Shown here: piece after piece, positions 1 through 5,811 of the stretch | Layout: each line of letters starts with the position of its first letter | Position numbering within the stretch: the stretch's first letter is position 1 | NCBI GenBank assembly: GCA_017383785.1 | Contig: JAFNVD010000159.1 | Coordinates: forward strand, 1-5,885 | Reading direction: 5' to 3' | DNA length: 5,885 nucleotides | From: Peptococcaceae bacterium | Lineage (GTDB): Bacteria; Bacillota; Peptococcia; Peptococcales; Peptococcaceae | Program-made: the position numbers and the translations under genes | Notes under the pieces: generated by a model | Seen by the model: only the letters and a program-made list of their open reading frames with translations | The model's database searches: none | What the model was told of the DNA's origin: nothing

Positions 1-880
1 ACAGCAATAAGAGTACCCCCGGCACGGTACCGATAAAAGCACCCACGACAGGAATAATGGCAGATACGCCAATCATCATACTGATTAAAAATGCATATTC
101 AAAACGGAAGATGGTCATCCCTACAAAGCACAACAAACCTAAAATACAAGCCTCCATCAGCTGCCCGGTCACAAAGTTGGTAAAGCACTGGCTGCTCAGT
201 CGTACAATTTCTACACATTCATCAGCCCAGCTGTGCGGTAAAAACGCATATGTCAGTTTTTTTATCTGACGACACAAATCTTCCTTGCTCACCAAGAGAT
301 AAATAGACACGATCATCGCAATAAAGAAATTGGCCACAATGCCAATGACACTGGCAGTCATGCTGAAAATCTGCGGGAACACTGCCGATAATGCATTGAT
401 AGATTTATTCAAGAATGCGGTTAATTCGGCTTTCAAAGAGGTTAAAATCTGATTCAAATCCAACTCTGCCAGCCAGGAAAAGTCAAACTGTGACAACCAA
501 ATAAAGAAACCTTGAATATTGTCCATGTATTCTTCACTGTTGCTAATCAGGCTATTGATACTGCGGCCCAATTCCGGAATGATGATGGCAAAAATACCTA
601 CAATAATGCCGATACACAGCACATAAGCTCCAATAATGGCAATTGGATTCTTCACTTTTTTCAACTTACCTTTTGCATCCATACGGTTCAGCCCATCCAA
701 AATGACGGTGTACGGAATGTTCAGCACAAATGCAATGGCAAAGCCGATGAAGAATGGCTTCAAGAGCCCCAGTGCCACACCTAAGCCACTTAATAGCACA
801 TCAATTTTGGTAAGCAACAATACCAGTGCTACTGCAAATGTGATGAGCAGCATATAGCTGCGAAATAATTTTTTGTCCAC
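1..880 (-). CDS. AI-2E family (PerM/YdbI-like) transporter, 3' end cut by window edge
   Basis: This is an integral membrane protein of the AI-2E transporter family; family members are linked to autoinducer-2 export or to Na+/H+ antiport, and the substrate here cannot be told. The visible 293 residues show hydrophobic segments at about 9-31, 33-56, 80-103, 170-197, 243-257 and 262-293. Family hallmarks are KPFFIGFAIAFVLNIP near residues 41-56, a long amphipathic soluble region at about 105-165, and IIPVVGAFIGTVPG near the visible C-terminus. Family proteins are usually about 340-400 residues, so roughly 50-100 residues lie outside the window. I chose the GTG at 880 because GGAGG (893-889) sits 8 nt upstream. 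An in-frame ATG at 895 would add five residues but has no ribosome binding site and lies 3 nt after a terminator U-tract. Family assignment is firm, the start is moderately sure, and the transported molecule is unknown. Confidence 0.9.
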   Translation of the reverse strand, partial: MDKKLFRSYMLLITFAVALVLLLTKIDVLLSGLGVALGLLKPFFIGFAIAFVLNIPYTVILDGLNRMDAKGKLKKVKNPIAIIGAYVLCIGIIVGIFAIIIPELGRSINSLISNSEEYMDNIQGFFIWLSQFDFSWLAELDLNQILTSLKAELTAFLNKSINALSAVFPQIFSMTASVIGIVANFFIAMIVSIYLLVSKEDLCRQIKKLTYAFLPHSWADECVEIVRLSSQCFTNFVTGQLMEACILGLLCFVGMTIFRFEYAFLISMMIGVSAIIPVVGAFIGTVPGVLLLL

Positions 881-888
881 GTGTTTCG

Positions 889-893
889 CCTCC
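889..893 (-). promoter_or_regulatory. Ribosome binding site of the AI-2E family gene
   Basis: GGAGG lies 8 nt before the GTG at 880. It decides in favour of the GTG over the ATG at 895, because this GGAGG would fall inside the coding sequence of the longer form. It lies only 5 nt after the T-run of the preceding terminator. Confidence 0.65.
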
Positions 894-897
894 ATAC

Positions 898-938
898 AAA
901 AAACAGCCGTATAATACGTTCTCCATATTATACGGCTG
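898..938 (-). terminator. Rho-independent terminator after the ferredoxin-like gene
   Basis: On the minus strand a perfect 13-bp stem (CAGCCGTATAATA pairing with TATTATACGGCTG, loop of 9 nt) is followed by six T. It starts 10 nt after the ferredoxin-like stop codon. The T-run is on the minus-strand 3' side only, so it works in that direction. The stem contains a perfect TATAAT (932-927), which may serve as a -10 element for the next gene. Confidence 0.92.
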
Positions 939-948
939 CGTAGTACAT

Positions 949-1146
949 TTATGCTTCTACAATCTGCAGAGCCTGTTTGCCACAAACTCTGGTACATGCA
1001 CCACATGCTACACAGAGATTATAGTCAATCACCGGTGCGTGGTTGTTGTCTTCTTGAGACAATGCATTGTACGGACATACTTTTACTGCTGGGCAGCTAT
1101 GATTTGCCGGACATTTCTGTAAATCTAAAATTAATTTTCTAGCCAT
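949..1146 (-). CDS. Small ferredoxin-like 4Fe-4S binding protein (65 aa)
   Basis: This is a soluble low-potential electron carrier-like protein, probably cytoplasmic. It has seven cysteines. The C-terminal motif C45-x2-C48-G-x-C51-x3-C55 is a classic 4Fe-4S binding pattern. The N-terminal half has C12, C18 and C24-P in the spacing C-x5-C-x5-CP instead of C-x2-C-x2-C-x3-CP. By the ligand-swap rule of two-cluster ferredoxins, C24 with C45, C48 and C51 can hold one normal cluster. That leaves C12, C18 and C55, so a second site would have three cysteines only. C55 is followed by Gly where Pro is usual. The start is the ATG at 1146, which has GGGGG 7 nt upstream (1158-1154); the frame stays open to a TTG at 1263, but that stretch reads as noncoding. 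Its electron partner is not shown by the neighbours. The fold is sure, the specific role is not. Confidence 0.85.
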   Translation of the reverse strand: MARKLILDLQKCPANHSCPAVKVCPYNALSQEDNNHAPVIDYNLCVACGACTRVCGKQALQIVEA

Positions 1147-1179
1147 GATGTTTCCCCCATTTCTTATTGCTTCAATTTT

Positions 1180-1206
1180 GTTATACCCATATTGAAAAGA
1201 ATTCAA
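1180..1206 (-). promoter_or_regulatory. Candidate promoter of the ferredoxin-like gene
   Basis: TTGAAT (1206-1201) and TATAAC (1185-1180) are separated by 15 bp; shifting the first box to TTTGAA (1207-1202) gives 16 bp. The -10 box matches 5 of 6 consensus bases and lies 33 nt before the ATG. The short spacing makes this a moderate call. The gene may also be reached by read-through from the potD-like gene, as I see no clear terminator between them. Confidence 0.4.
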
Positions 1207-1223
1207 ACTAAGAGTTCTACCTG

Positions 1224-1249
1224 ATACAGGAAAATTCCTTTTCCTGTAT
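1224..1249 (-). repeat. Perfect 11-bp inverted repeat upstream of the ferredoxin-like promoter
   Basis: ATACAGGAAAA is followed by a 4-nt loop and its exact reverse complement TTTTCCTGTAT. No T-run follows on either strand, so it is not a standard terminator. It lies about 17 bp upstream of the candidate -35 box of the ferredoxin-like gene. It could be an operator, an mRNA hairpin protecting the 3' end of the potD-like transcript, or a degenerate terminator. Confidence 0.6.
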
Positions 1250-1263
1250 TCAACTGTAACCAA

Positions 1264-1284
1264 TTCCGCACAAGTTGTGCAGAA
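1264..1284 (-). repeat. 21-bp dyad just downstream of the potD-like stop codon
   Basis: Two 10-bp arms around a single central base match at 9 of 10 pairs; the core is GCACAA, one base, TTGTGC. It begins 7 bp after the potD-like stop codon. As RNA it makes only a short hairpin because the loop would be tiny, and no T-run follows. The symmetry is more typical of a protein-binding site than of a terminator, but no regulator family can be named. Confidence 0.5.
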
Positions 1285-1291
1285 CTATACC

Positions 1292-2371
1292 TTACTGACC
1301 GGCTTTTACCTTAATCCACAGTTCTGTCAGTTTTTCTTTCAGTACACGGTTATCTTCAAATACTTCGTCTTTTTCATAGCCCTGACGCGGCAGATATGCT
1401 ACATTGCCTTCAAAATAACCACCCATACTGCTCAAGTCTGCCAGTACATCTTTGTGTGGAGAGGTATAGCATACCCATTCACTATTGGTATAAGCAATGT
1501 CGTATTCCAGCATATAGTTGATAAATTCGTGAGCCAGTAATGGATTCTCGGCATTTTTCGGGATTACCATGCAGTCTACCCACAGGTTTGTCCCCTGTTC
1601 AGGCATGTAGAAACTCATTTCTTCGTTTTCTAACAGAATATTGGTGGCATCGCCGCTGTATACAATGGCCATATCTTTGTTGCCATTGATCATACCATCG
1701 ATTACTTCATCCCCTACGTATACCGGATTCATGGTATTTCTCTGTTCCATAAGCCACTGATATGCTGCTTGGATTTCATCCATGTTTTGTGTGTTCATGG
1801 AATACCCCAATGCTTTGAACGCAATCATAAACGCATCGCGTTCGGAGTCATACATATACAGTTTACCTGCATATTTTGGGTCTTTTAAGATATTCCAGCC
1901 TTCTGTTTTCAGGTCTTCTTCATCAACCACATTGGTATTATATACAATCCCCACACTTCCCCAGAAATATGGTACAGAATATTTGTTTTCCGGGTCAAAT
2001 GGCAGATTTCTTACTTCGTCAGTTAAAAATTCGATATTCGGCACTTTGCTCAAGTCCAATTCCAGCAGTGCATCTTCAGCAATCAGACGCTGAATCATAT
2101 AATCAGACGGTACCAAAATGTCATATACATCCCCCGCCTGTACTTTGGTATACATCATTTCATTGGAGTCATATACTTCGTAAATTACTTTTACACCAAA
2201 TTCACGTTCAAAGTCGGAAATTACCATGGTATCGATATATTCCCCTACGTTATACACTTTCAATGTATCGGAACCATATTTGGCAATGGCTTCTTCCGAG
2301 CTTACAGAACTCCCGCATCCTGTCAACAGCAGTAAAACTGCCAGCAATACTGCAACTACATTTTTCTTCAT
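1292..2371 (-). CDS. potD: Polyamine (spermidine/putrescine) ABC transporter substrate-binding lipoprotein, PotD family
   Basis: This is an extracytoplasmic binding protein (359 aa) that would capture polyamine and deliver it to an ABC permease. A lipoprotein signal spans residues 1-19: MKKN, a hydrophobic run, then LTGC with C19 as the lipid-anchor cysteine. Alignment by eye with E. coli PotD is clear throughout: YNVGEY at 40-45, YDSNEMMY at 67-74, VPSDY at 87-91, PFDP at 124-127, PYFWG at 134-138, LWVD at 263-266, and KVKAGQ at the end. S89, Y91, W264 and D266 match known spermidine contacts. V42 replaces the first binding tryptophan, S176 and D179 stand where PotD has Asp and Glu, and Y238 replaces another tryptophan, so the exact ligand may differ. 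The start is the ATG at 2371 with AAGGAG 9 nt upstream; the frame extends to 2509 but crosses the RNase J terminator. No permease or ATPase gene is adjacent. Confidence 0.9.
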   Translation of the reverse strand: MKKNVVAVLLAVLLLLTGCGSSVSSEEAIAKYGSDTLKVYNVGEYIDTMVISDFEREFGVKVIYEVYDSNEMMYTKVQAGDVYDILVPSDYMIQRLIAEDALLELDLSKVPNIEFLTDEVRNLPFDPENKYSVPYFWGSVGIVYNTNVVDEEDLKTEGWNILKDPKYAGKLYMYDSERDAFMIAFKALGYSMNTQNMDEIQAAYQWLMEQRNTMNPVYVGDEVIDGMINGNKDMAIVYSGDATNILLENEEMSFYMPEQGTNLWVDCMVIPKNAENPLLAHEFINYMLEYDIAYTNSEWVCYTSPHKDVLADLSSMGGYFEGNVAYLPRQGYEKDEVFEDNRVLKEKLTELWIKVKAGQ

Positions 2372-2432
2372 TGTACAGCACTCCTTTTGTGATAAACTTG
2401 CCTGTCCGTTGTGCACCACACATTGGCAGAAT

Positions 2433-2471
2433 TGATATATGCAATATATCATAATTTCAAAGGAAATACAA
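2433..2471 (-). promoter_or_regulatory. Candidate potD promoter with overlapping palindrome
   Basis: TTGTAT (2471-2466), a 17-bp spacer and TATATT (2448-2443) form a plausible sigma-A-type promoter, with 71 nt from the -10 box to the ATG. The -10 lies inside a perfect 8-bp-armed dyad, TGATATATTGCATATATCA (2451-2433). A protein bound there would block the polymerase, so repression is likely if the dyad is a real site. The -35 box is weak. Confidence 0.45.
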
Positions 2472-2507
2472 TACAGAAATGCAACGCCAAGGCCGTAGGA
2501 ACATGAC

Positions 2508-2536
2508 AAAAGCTCCCCCGAGAAAATCGGAGGAGC
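2508..2536 (-). terminator. Rho-independent terminator of the RNase J gene
   Basis: The minus strand carries GCTCCTCCGA, a loop TTTTC and TCGGGGGAGC: a 10-bp GC-rich stem with one T-G wobble, followed by TTTT. It starts 18 nt after the RNase J stop codon and separates that gene from the potD-like unit. Confidence 0.85.
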
Positions 2537-2554
2537 CTATAAGATTATGCTAAT

Positions 2555-4225
2555 TTATACTTCCTGAATGATAGGTAAAATCATCGGACGACGTTTGGTT
2601 TTTTCGTATAAATATTTGCTCAGAGAATCACGCAAACCTGTCTTCAAACTGGACCAATCTACAATATTGCGTTCCAGATATTTTTCCAGTGTCTGCTCTA
2701 CCCGTTCTCTGGCACCGCTCATCAGTTCATCGGCTTCGCGTACATACACAAAACCGCGAGACACGATGTCCGGTCCTGCTGCAATCATACGATTTTCACG
2801 ATCCAGTGTTACCACTACAATCACTATCCCATCCTGGGACAGCTGTTTACGGTCACGCAGTACAATATTGCCTACATCACCAACACCCAAACCGTCAATC
2901 AATGTACGACCTGCTGTTACTTTACCGGTAATTTCACCACGTTCCTGATTCACTTCAATGACACTGCCGTTTTCGGCAATGAATACATTTTCCCCAGGCA
3001 TACCTACTTCCATAGCGATTTGTTTATGTTTCATCAGCATACGATATTCGCCATGGGCCGGGATGAAATATTTCGGACGTACCAAATTGAGCATCATTTT
3101 CAATTCTTCTCTGTATGCGTGGCCGGATACGTGTACGCCGTTATTGGACCCGGCTACTACGATAGCACCCAAACGATACAGCTGGTCAATAACTTTTGCT
3201 ACCAGCTTTTCATTGCCCGGAATCGGAGAAGCAGATAAAATTACGGTATCCCCTGCCTCAATACGCACTTGGCGATGATCCGATGTAGCCATGCGGCTCA
3301 GCGCAGACATTGGCTCACCCTGACTGCCGGTGGTCAACAGTACAATCTGATTGCGTGGATAATGGTCAAGTTCGTCTAATTCGATTAAAGTACCGGCAGG
3401 TACATTCAAATAGCCGATTTCCTGTGCTACTTCCGCAATATTCACCATACTGCGTCCGGTAATCGCCACCTTACGGCCATGGGCTACGGCAGCATTGATT
3501 ACCTGCTGAATACGATGCACATTAGACGCAAAGGTTGCTACCACAATGCGTTCTTTCGCTGCACGGAATAAATGCTCCAGATTTTCCCCAACTGTTTTTT
3601 CCGAAGGACTGTATCCTGCACGTTCTACATTAGTACTGTCGGACAATAACGCCAGTACACCTTCATTCCCCAGTTCAGCGATACGTTGATAGTCCATACC
3701 CTGACCATCAACCGGTGTTTGGTCAAATTTAAAGTCGCCTGAATGGAAAATGACACCATATGGTGTGTGCACCGCTACCGCCACAGCGTCAGGAATACTA
3801 TGACAAGTACGAATCAATTCTACACGGAACGATCCTACTTTAAACTCCTGTCTTGGTTTCACTACATGCAATCTTGGATTATTCACAAAAGTAGATTCGC
3901 TCAATTTACTTTCAATAATCCCGATTGTCAGTTTCATACTATATACCGGCACATCTATTTCACGCAGCAAATAAGAGAGCGCCCCGATATGGTCCTCGTG
4001 TCCATGGGTAATGACTACCCCTTTCACCATATCACGGTTCTCCAATAAATAGCTGAAATCCGGAATAACGATATCAATACCGAGCAGTTCTTCATCAGGG
4101 AACAGCAGCCCAGCATCGATAATCAGAATTTCATCGTTGCATCTGATTGCCGTCATATTTTTCCCTACTTCACCCAATCCGCCCAAGGGAATAATGCTAA
4201 CGCAATCATTCTTTTTTGTTTTTAT
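2555..4225 (-). CDS. rnj: Ribonuclease J (metallo-beta-lactamase/beta-CASP), apparent ATA start
   Basis: Ribonuclease J is a cytoplasmic zinc-dependent 5'-3' exo- and endoribonuclease in mRNA decay and rRNA processing. Counting from the ATA at 4225 the protein is 556 aa, against 555 for B. subtilis RNase J1. Metal ligands fall on the same numbers: H74-x-H76-x-D78-H79 (HGHEDH), H142 in TCHSIPD, and D164 in HSGDFKFD. The beta-CASP domain (FGRS-like ITGRSM, TGSQGEP) and the returning HVSGH motif follow, then the C-terminal domain with SRGFVY and YEKTKRRPMILPII. No ATG, GTG or TTG lies in frame between the upstream TGA (4243-4241) and a TTG at 4186. That TTG encodes the leucine of the conserved IIPLGGLGEVGKN strand, so starting there would remove 13 residues including a core strand. 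AGGAGG (4239-4234) is 8 nt before ATA and 5 nt before an ATC at 4228. Function is sure, the start is inferred. J1 versus J2 cannot be told. Confidence 0.93.
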   Translation of the reverse strand: MKTKKNDCVSIIPLGGLGEVGKNMTAIRCNDEILIIDAGLLFPDEELLGIDIVIPDFSYLLENRDMVKGVVITHGHEDHIGALSYLLREIDVPVYSMKLTIGIIESKLSESTFVNNPRLHVVKPRQEFKVGSFRVELIRTCHSIPDAVAVAVHTPYGVIFHSGDFKFDQTPVDGQGMDYQRIAELGNEGVLALLSDSTNVERAGYSPSEKTVGENLEHLFRAAKERIVVATFASNVHRIQQVINAAVAHGRKVAITGRSMVNIAEVAQEIGYLNVPAGTLIELDELDHYPRNQIVLLTTGSQGEPMSALSRMATSDHRQVRIEAGDTVILSASPIPGNEKLVAKVIDQLYRLGAIVVAGSNNGVHVSGHAYREELKMMLNLVRPKYFIPAHGEYRMLMKHKQIAMEVGMPGENVFIAENGSVIEVNQERGEITGKVTAGRTLIDGLGVGDVGNIVLRDRKQLSQDGIVIVVVTLDRENRMIAAGPDIVSRGFVYVREADELMSGARERVEQTLEKYLERNIVDWSSLKTGLRDSLSKYLYEKTKRRPMILPIIQEV

Positions 4226-4233
4226 GATGGTTA

Positions 4234-4239
4234 CCTCCT
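4234..4239 (-). promoter_or_regulatory. Perfect AGGAGG ribosome binding site of the RNase J gene
   Basis: AGGAGG sits 8 nt before the in-frame ATA (4225-4223) and 5 nt before ATC (4228-4226). It is 47 nt away from the TTG at 4186, far too distant to serve it. It is the main evidence that translation starts at a non-standard codon. An ATG at 4244 overlaps its upstream side in another frame. Confidence 0.8.
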
Positions 4240-4277
4240 GTCATATTTTATTTTTCCGACCAAACCGTACTATGTTT

Positions 4278-4306
4278 ATTATATGCTATTTCCCCTATAA
4301 TAACAA
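4278..4306 (-). promoter_or_regulatory. Promoter of the RNase J gene
   Basis: TTGTTA (4306-4301, 4 of 6 consensus) and a perfect TATAAT (4283-4278) are separated by exactly 17 bp. The start of transcription would fall near 4271, giving a leader of roughly 45 nt. It lies downstream of the terminator at 4400-4372, so RNase J is its own transcription unit. Confidence 0.75.
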
Positions 4307-4371
4307 GTAAAAAAGAAAAGTTTCACAGTTTTATTATTGACACAACAGTATAAAGAATAAACACAAGGAAT

Positions 4372-4400
4372 AAAAAATGTAGGGGACGTCGTCCCCTACA
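4372..4400 (-). terminator. Rho-independent terminator of the folD operon
   Basis: A perfect 10-bp stem TGTAGGGGAC / GTCCCCTACA with a 3-nt loop is followed by six T on the minus strand. It begins 16 nt after the stop codon of the 174-residue gene. The plus-strand side lacks a T-run, so it acts in one direction. Confidence 0.92.
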
Positions 4401-4416
4401 GTATCACTCATATTTA

Positions 4417-4941
4417 TTACATATCTTGGTGCCAGTAAATAGTCTGCTCATGCTCCGCAACTTCCGGAAATCTAGAGAGCACATTTCCGTACTTAAATGC
4501 ATAGCTAAAATACAGATAAATATCGGATTTGCCAGCCATTTTTGGACGCAGGATGACTTTGTCCGGATAAAACATATAGTTGTAATCGGCATCGCGCCAA
4601 GTTACTTCCATGCCATTGATGGTAAGTACCACATTGCCCCAGTCTAGAATCTTAATACCAGAAAGGATACCACGGCCACACTGCATCTGTCCATATTTGC
4701 AGCCAATATTATAATCCCATTTGCCTAAAAACAATGAGAAATGTTCCAATAAGAAACGGCATGGAAGGCTTACTTCTTCCTGTAAGCGGCGTTCTGTAGC
4801 TACAATTTCCTGCAGCATGTGCAGACGGCAATAATATGACGCACTGTCTTGATAATTTGGCAATTGTTCTGCCTGTTTTAAGCTTTGTTCAATATCCTCA
4901 CAAATCATGAGGATGCTTTGATCCAGTTCGTGCTGTTCCAT
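4417..4941 (-). CDS. Protein of unknown function, second gene of the folD operon (174 aa)
   Basis: I do not recognise this protein. Residues 1-70 are rich in Glu, Gln and Leu and look helical. From about residue 72 the character changes to aromatic and beta-like, with GKWDYNIGCKYGQMQCGRGI (73-92), a hydrophobic strand-like stretch at 103-113, and many tyrosines (13 in all) plus four tryptophans. Five cysteines (14, 38, 61, 81, 88) include a C-x6-C pair at 81 and 88; there is no clear metal motif, signal peptide or membrane segment, so it is probably cytoplasmic. The ATG at 4941 has AGGAGG 8 nt upstream, overlapping the folD stop codon, so it is a real and probably translationally coupled gene. 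Position suggests a link to one-carbon metabolism, but operon company alone is weak evidence. Confidence 0.85.
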   Translation of the reverse strand: MEQHELDQSILMICEDIEQSLKQAEQLPNYQDSASYYCRLHMLQEIVATERRLQEEVSLPCRFLLEHFSLFLGKWDYNIGCKYGQMQCGRGILSGIKILDWGNVVLTINGMEVTWRDADYNYMFYPDKVILRPKMAGKSDIYLYFSYAFKYGNVLSRFPEVAEHEQTIYWHQDM

Positions 4942-4949
4942 AGTGTCTT

Positions 4950-4955
4950 CCTCCT
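4950..4955 (-). promoter_or_regulatory. AGGAGG overlapping the folD stop codon
   Basis: The folD stop TAG (4956-4954) forms the start of TAGGAGG, the binding site for the next gene, whose ATG is 8 nt further on. Ribosomes ending folD can therefore re-initiate directly, which couples the two products. Confidence 0.85.
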
Positions 4956-5793
4956 AACGAGTTGCACTCTCCAATGTGTTTTTCATCAGCATAGTGATAG
5001 TCATAGGGCCTACGCCACCCGGTACAGGAGTCAGGTAGCAGTCACGGCCTTCCAGGCTTGCCTGGTCTACGTCACCGCACATTTTGCCGTTTTCATCACG
5101 GTTGATCCCTACGTCAATTACCACTGCACCGTCTTTTACCATATCGCCGGTAATCATTTTGGCTTTACCGATTGCCGCTACAATGATATCTGCCTGCAAT
5201 AATTCTTCTTTCAAATTTTTTGTTTTAGAATGGCAAATGGTTACGGTTGCATTTTCACGCAACAGCATCATCGCTACCGGTTTGCCTACAATATTGCTGC
5301 GGCCTACTACCACTGCTTTTTTACCTGCAATATCAATGCCGCTTTCTTTGATCAACTCAATACACCCTTTTGGTGTGCAAGGTTCAAATGCCTGTTCACC
5401 AATCAGCAAGGAGCCAAGATTTTCCGGCAGGAAACCGTCTACATCTTTTCTAGGGCTAATCGCATGAATTACTGCAGTTTCATCAATATGTTTTGGCACA
5501 GGCAACTGTACCAACAGACCATGAATTTTGTCATCGTTGTTTAATTTATCAATCAGAGCCAAGAGTTCTTCCTGTGTAGTTTCTTCCGGCAGACGGTACA
5601 CTTCAGAATAGAATCCTACTTCTTTACATGCATTTTCTTTATTGCGTACGTATACTTGCGATGCCTGGTCTTCCCCTACCAAAATTACCGCAAGCCCCGG
5701 TGTAATACCTTTTTCTTTTAAGTTTATCACTTCTTCTTTGATTTCTTCACGACGTTTTTTAGCCAATTCACTACCGCTGATTAATTTCAACAT
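4954..5793 (-). CDS. folD: Bifunctional methylenetetrahydrofolate dehydrogenase / methenyltetrahydrofolate cyclohydrolase
   Basis: FolD interconverts 5,10-methylene-, 5,10-methenyl- and 10-formyl-tetrahydrofolate, using NADP(H), in the cytoplasm; it supplies purine and formyl-Met synthesis and, in some anaerobes, formate use. The 279 aa are normal for the family. The N-terminal catalytic domain has GLAVILVGEDQASQVYVRNK with Y48 and the catalytic lysine K52, then Q96 in LLVQLPVP and D119 in KDVDGF. The dinucleotide-binding domain has VVVGRSNIVGKP at 161-172, and the C-terminal signature PVPGGVGPMTITML closes the fold. All key active-site residues are present, so both activities are expected. 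The ATG at 5793 has GGAG (AAAGGAG context) 9 nt upstream; an in-frame extension to 5820 has no support. It is the first gene of an operon with the 174-residue gene 12 nt downstream. Confidence 0.97.
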   Translation of the reverse strand: MLKLISGSELAKKRREEIKEEVINLKEKGITPGLAVILVGEDQASQVYVRNKENACKEVGFYSEVYRLPEETTQEELLALIDKLNNDDKIHGLLVQLPVPKHIDETAVIHAISPRKDVDGFLPENLGSLLIGEQAFEPCTPKGCIELIKESGIDIAGKKAVVVGRSNIVGKPVAMMLLRENATVTICHSKTKNLKEELLQADIIVAAIGKAKMITGDMVKDGAVVIDVGINRDENGKMCGDVDQASLEGRDCYLTPVPGGVGPMTITMLMKNTLESATR

Positions 5794-5811
5794 AGTCTCT
5801 CGCTCCTTTGT

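Noticed and set aside
880..895. ATG at 895 as the AI-2E gene start
   Set aside because: It is in frame but lies 3 nt after the terminator T-run with no ribosome binding site. GGAGG instead serves the GTG at 880. It remains possible, with a difference of five residues.
949..1263. A 104-residue form of the ferredoxin-like protein starting at 1263
   Set aside because: It would begin at a TTG without a ribosome binding site and read through the inverted repeat and promoter region. The ATG at 1146 has GGGGG at 7 nt and fits small ferredoxins.
1876..2454. A 192-codon plus-strand open frame
   Set aside because: It lies antisense across potD, its composition does not look like a protein with domains, and it has no good ribosome binding site. 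The other plus-strand frames fail for the same reasons.
1292..2509. A 405-residue form of the PotD-like protein
   Set aside because: The extra 46 residues precede a textbook lipoprotein signal, and the extension reaches into the T-run of the RNase J terminator and spans the promoter. The ATG at 2371 has AAGGAG 9 nt upstream.
4337..4342. A consensus TTGACA on the plus strand
   Set aside because: No -10 box follows at 16-18 bp, and no plus-strand gene lies downstream. The nearest TATAAA is only 6 bp away.
4404..4592. A 62-codon minus-strand frame inside the 174-residue gene
   Set aside because: It is another frame of a gene with its own good start and terminator, and it has no ribosome binding site of its own.
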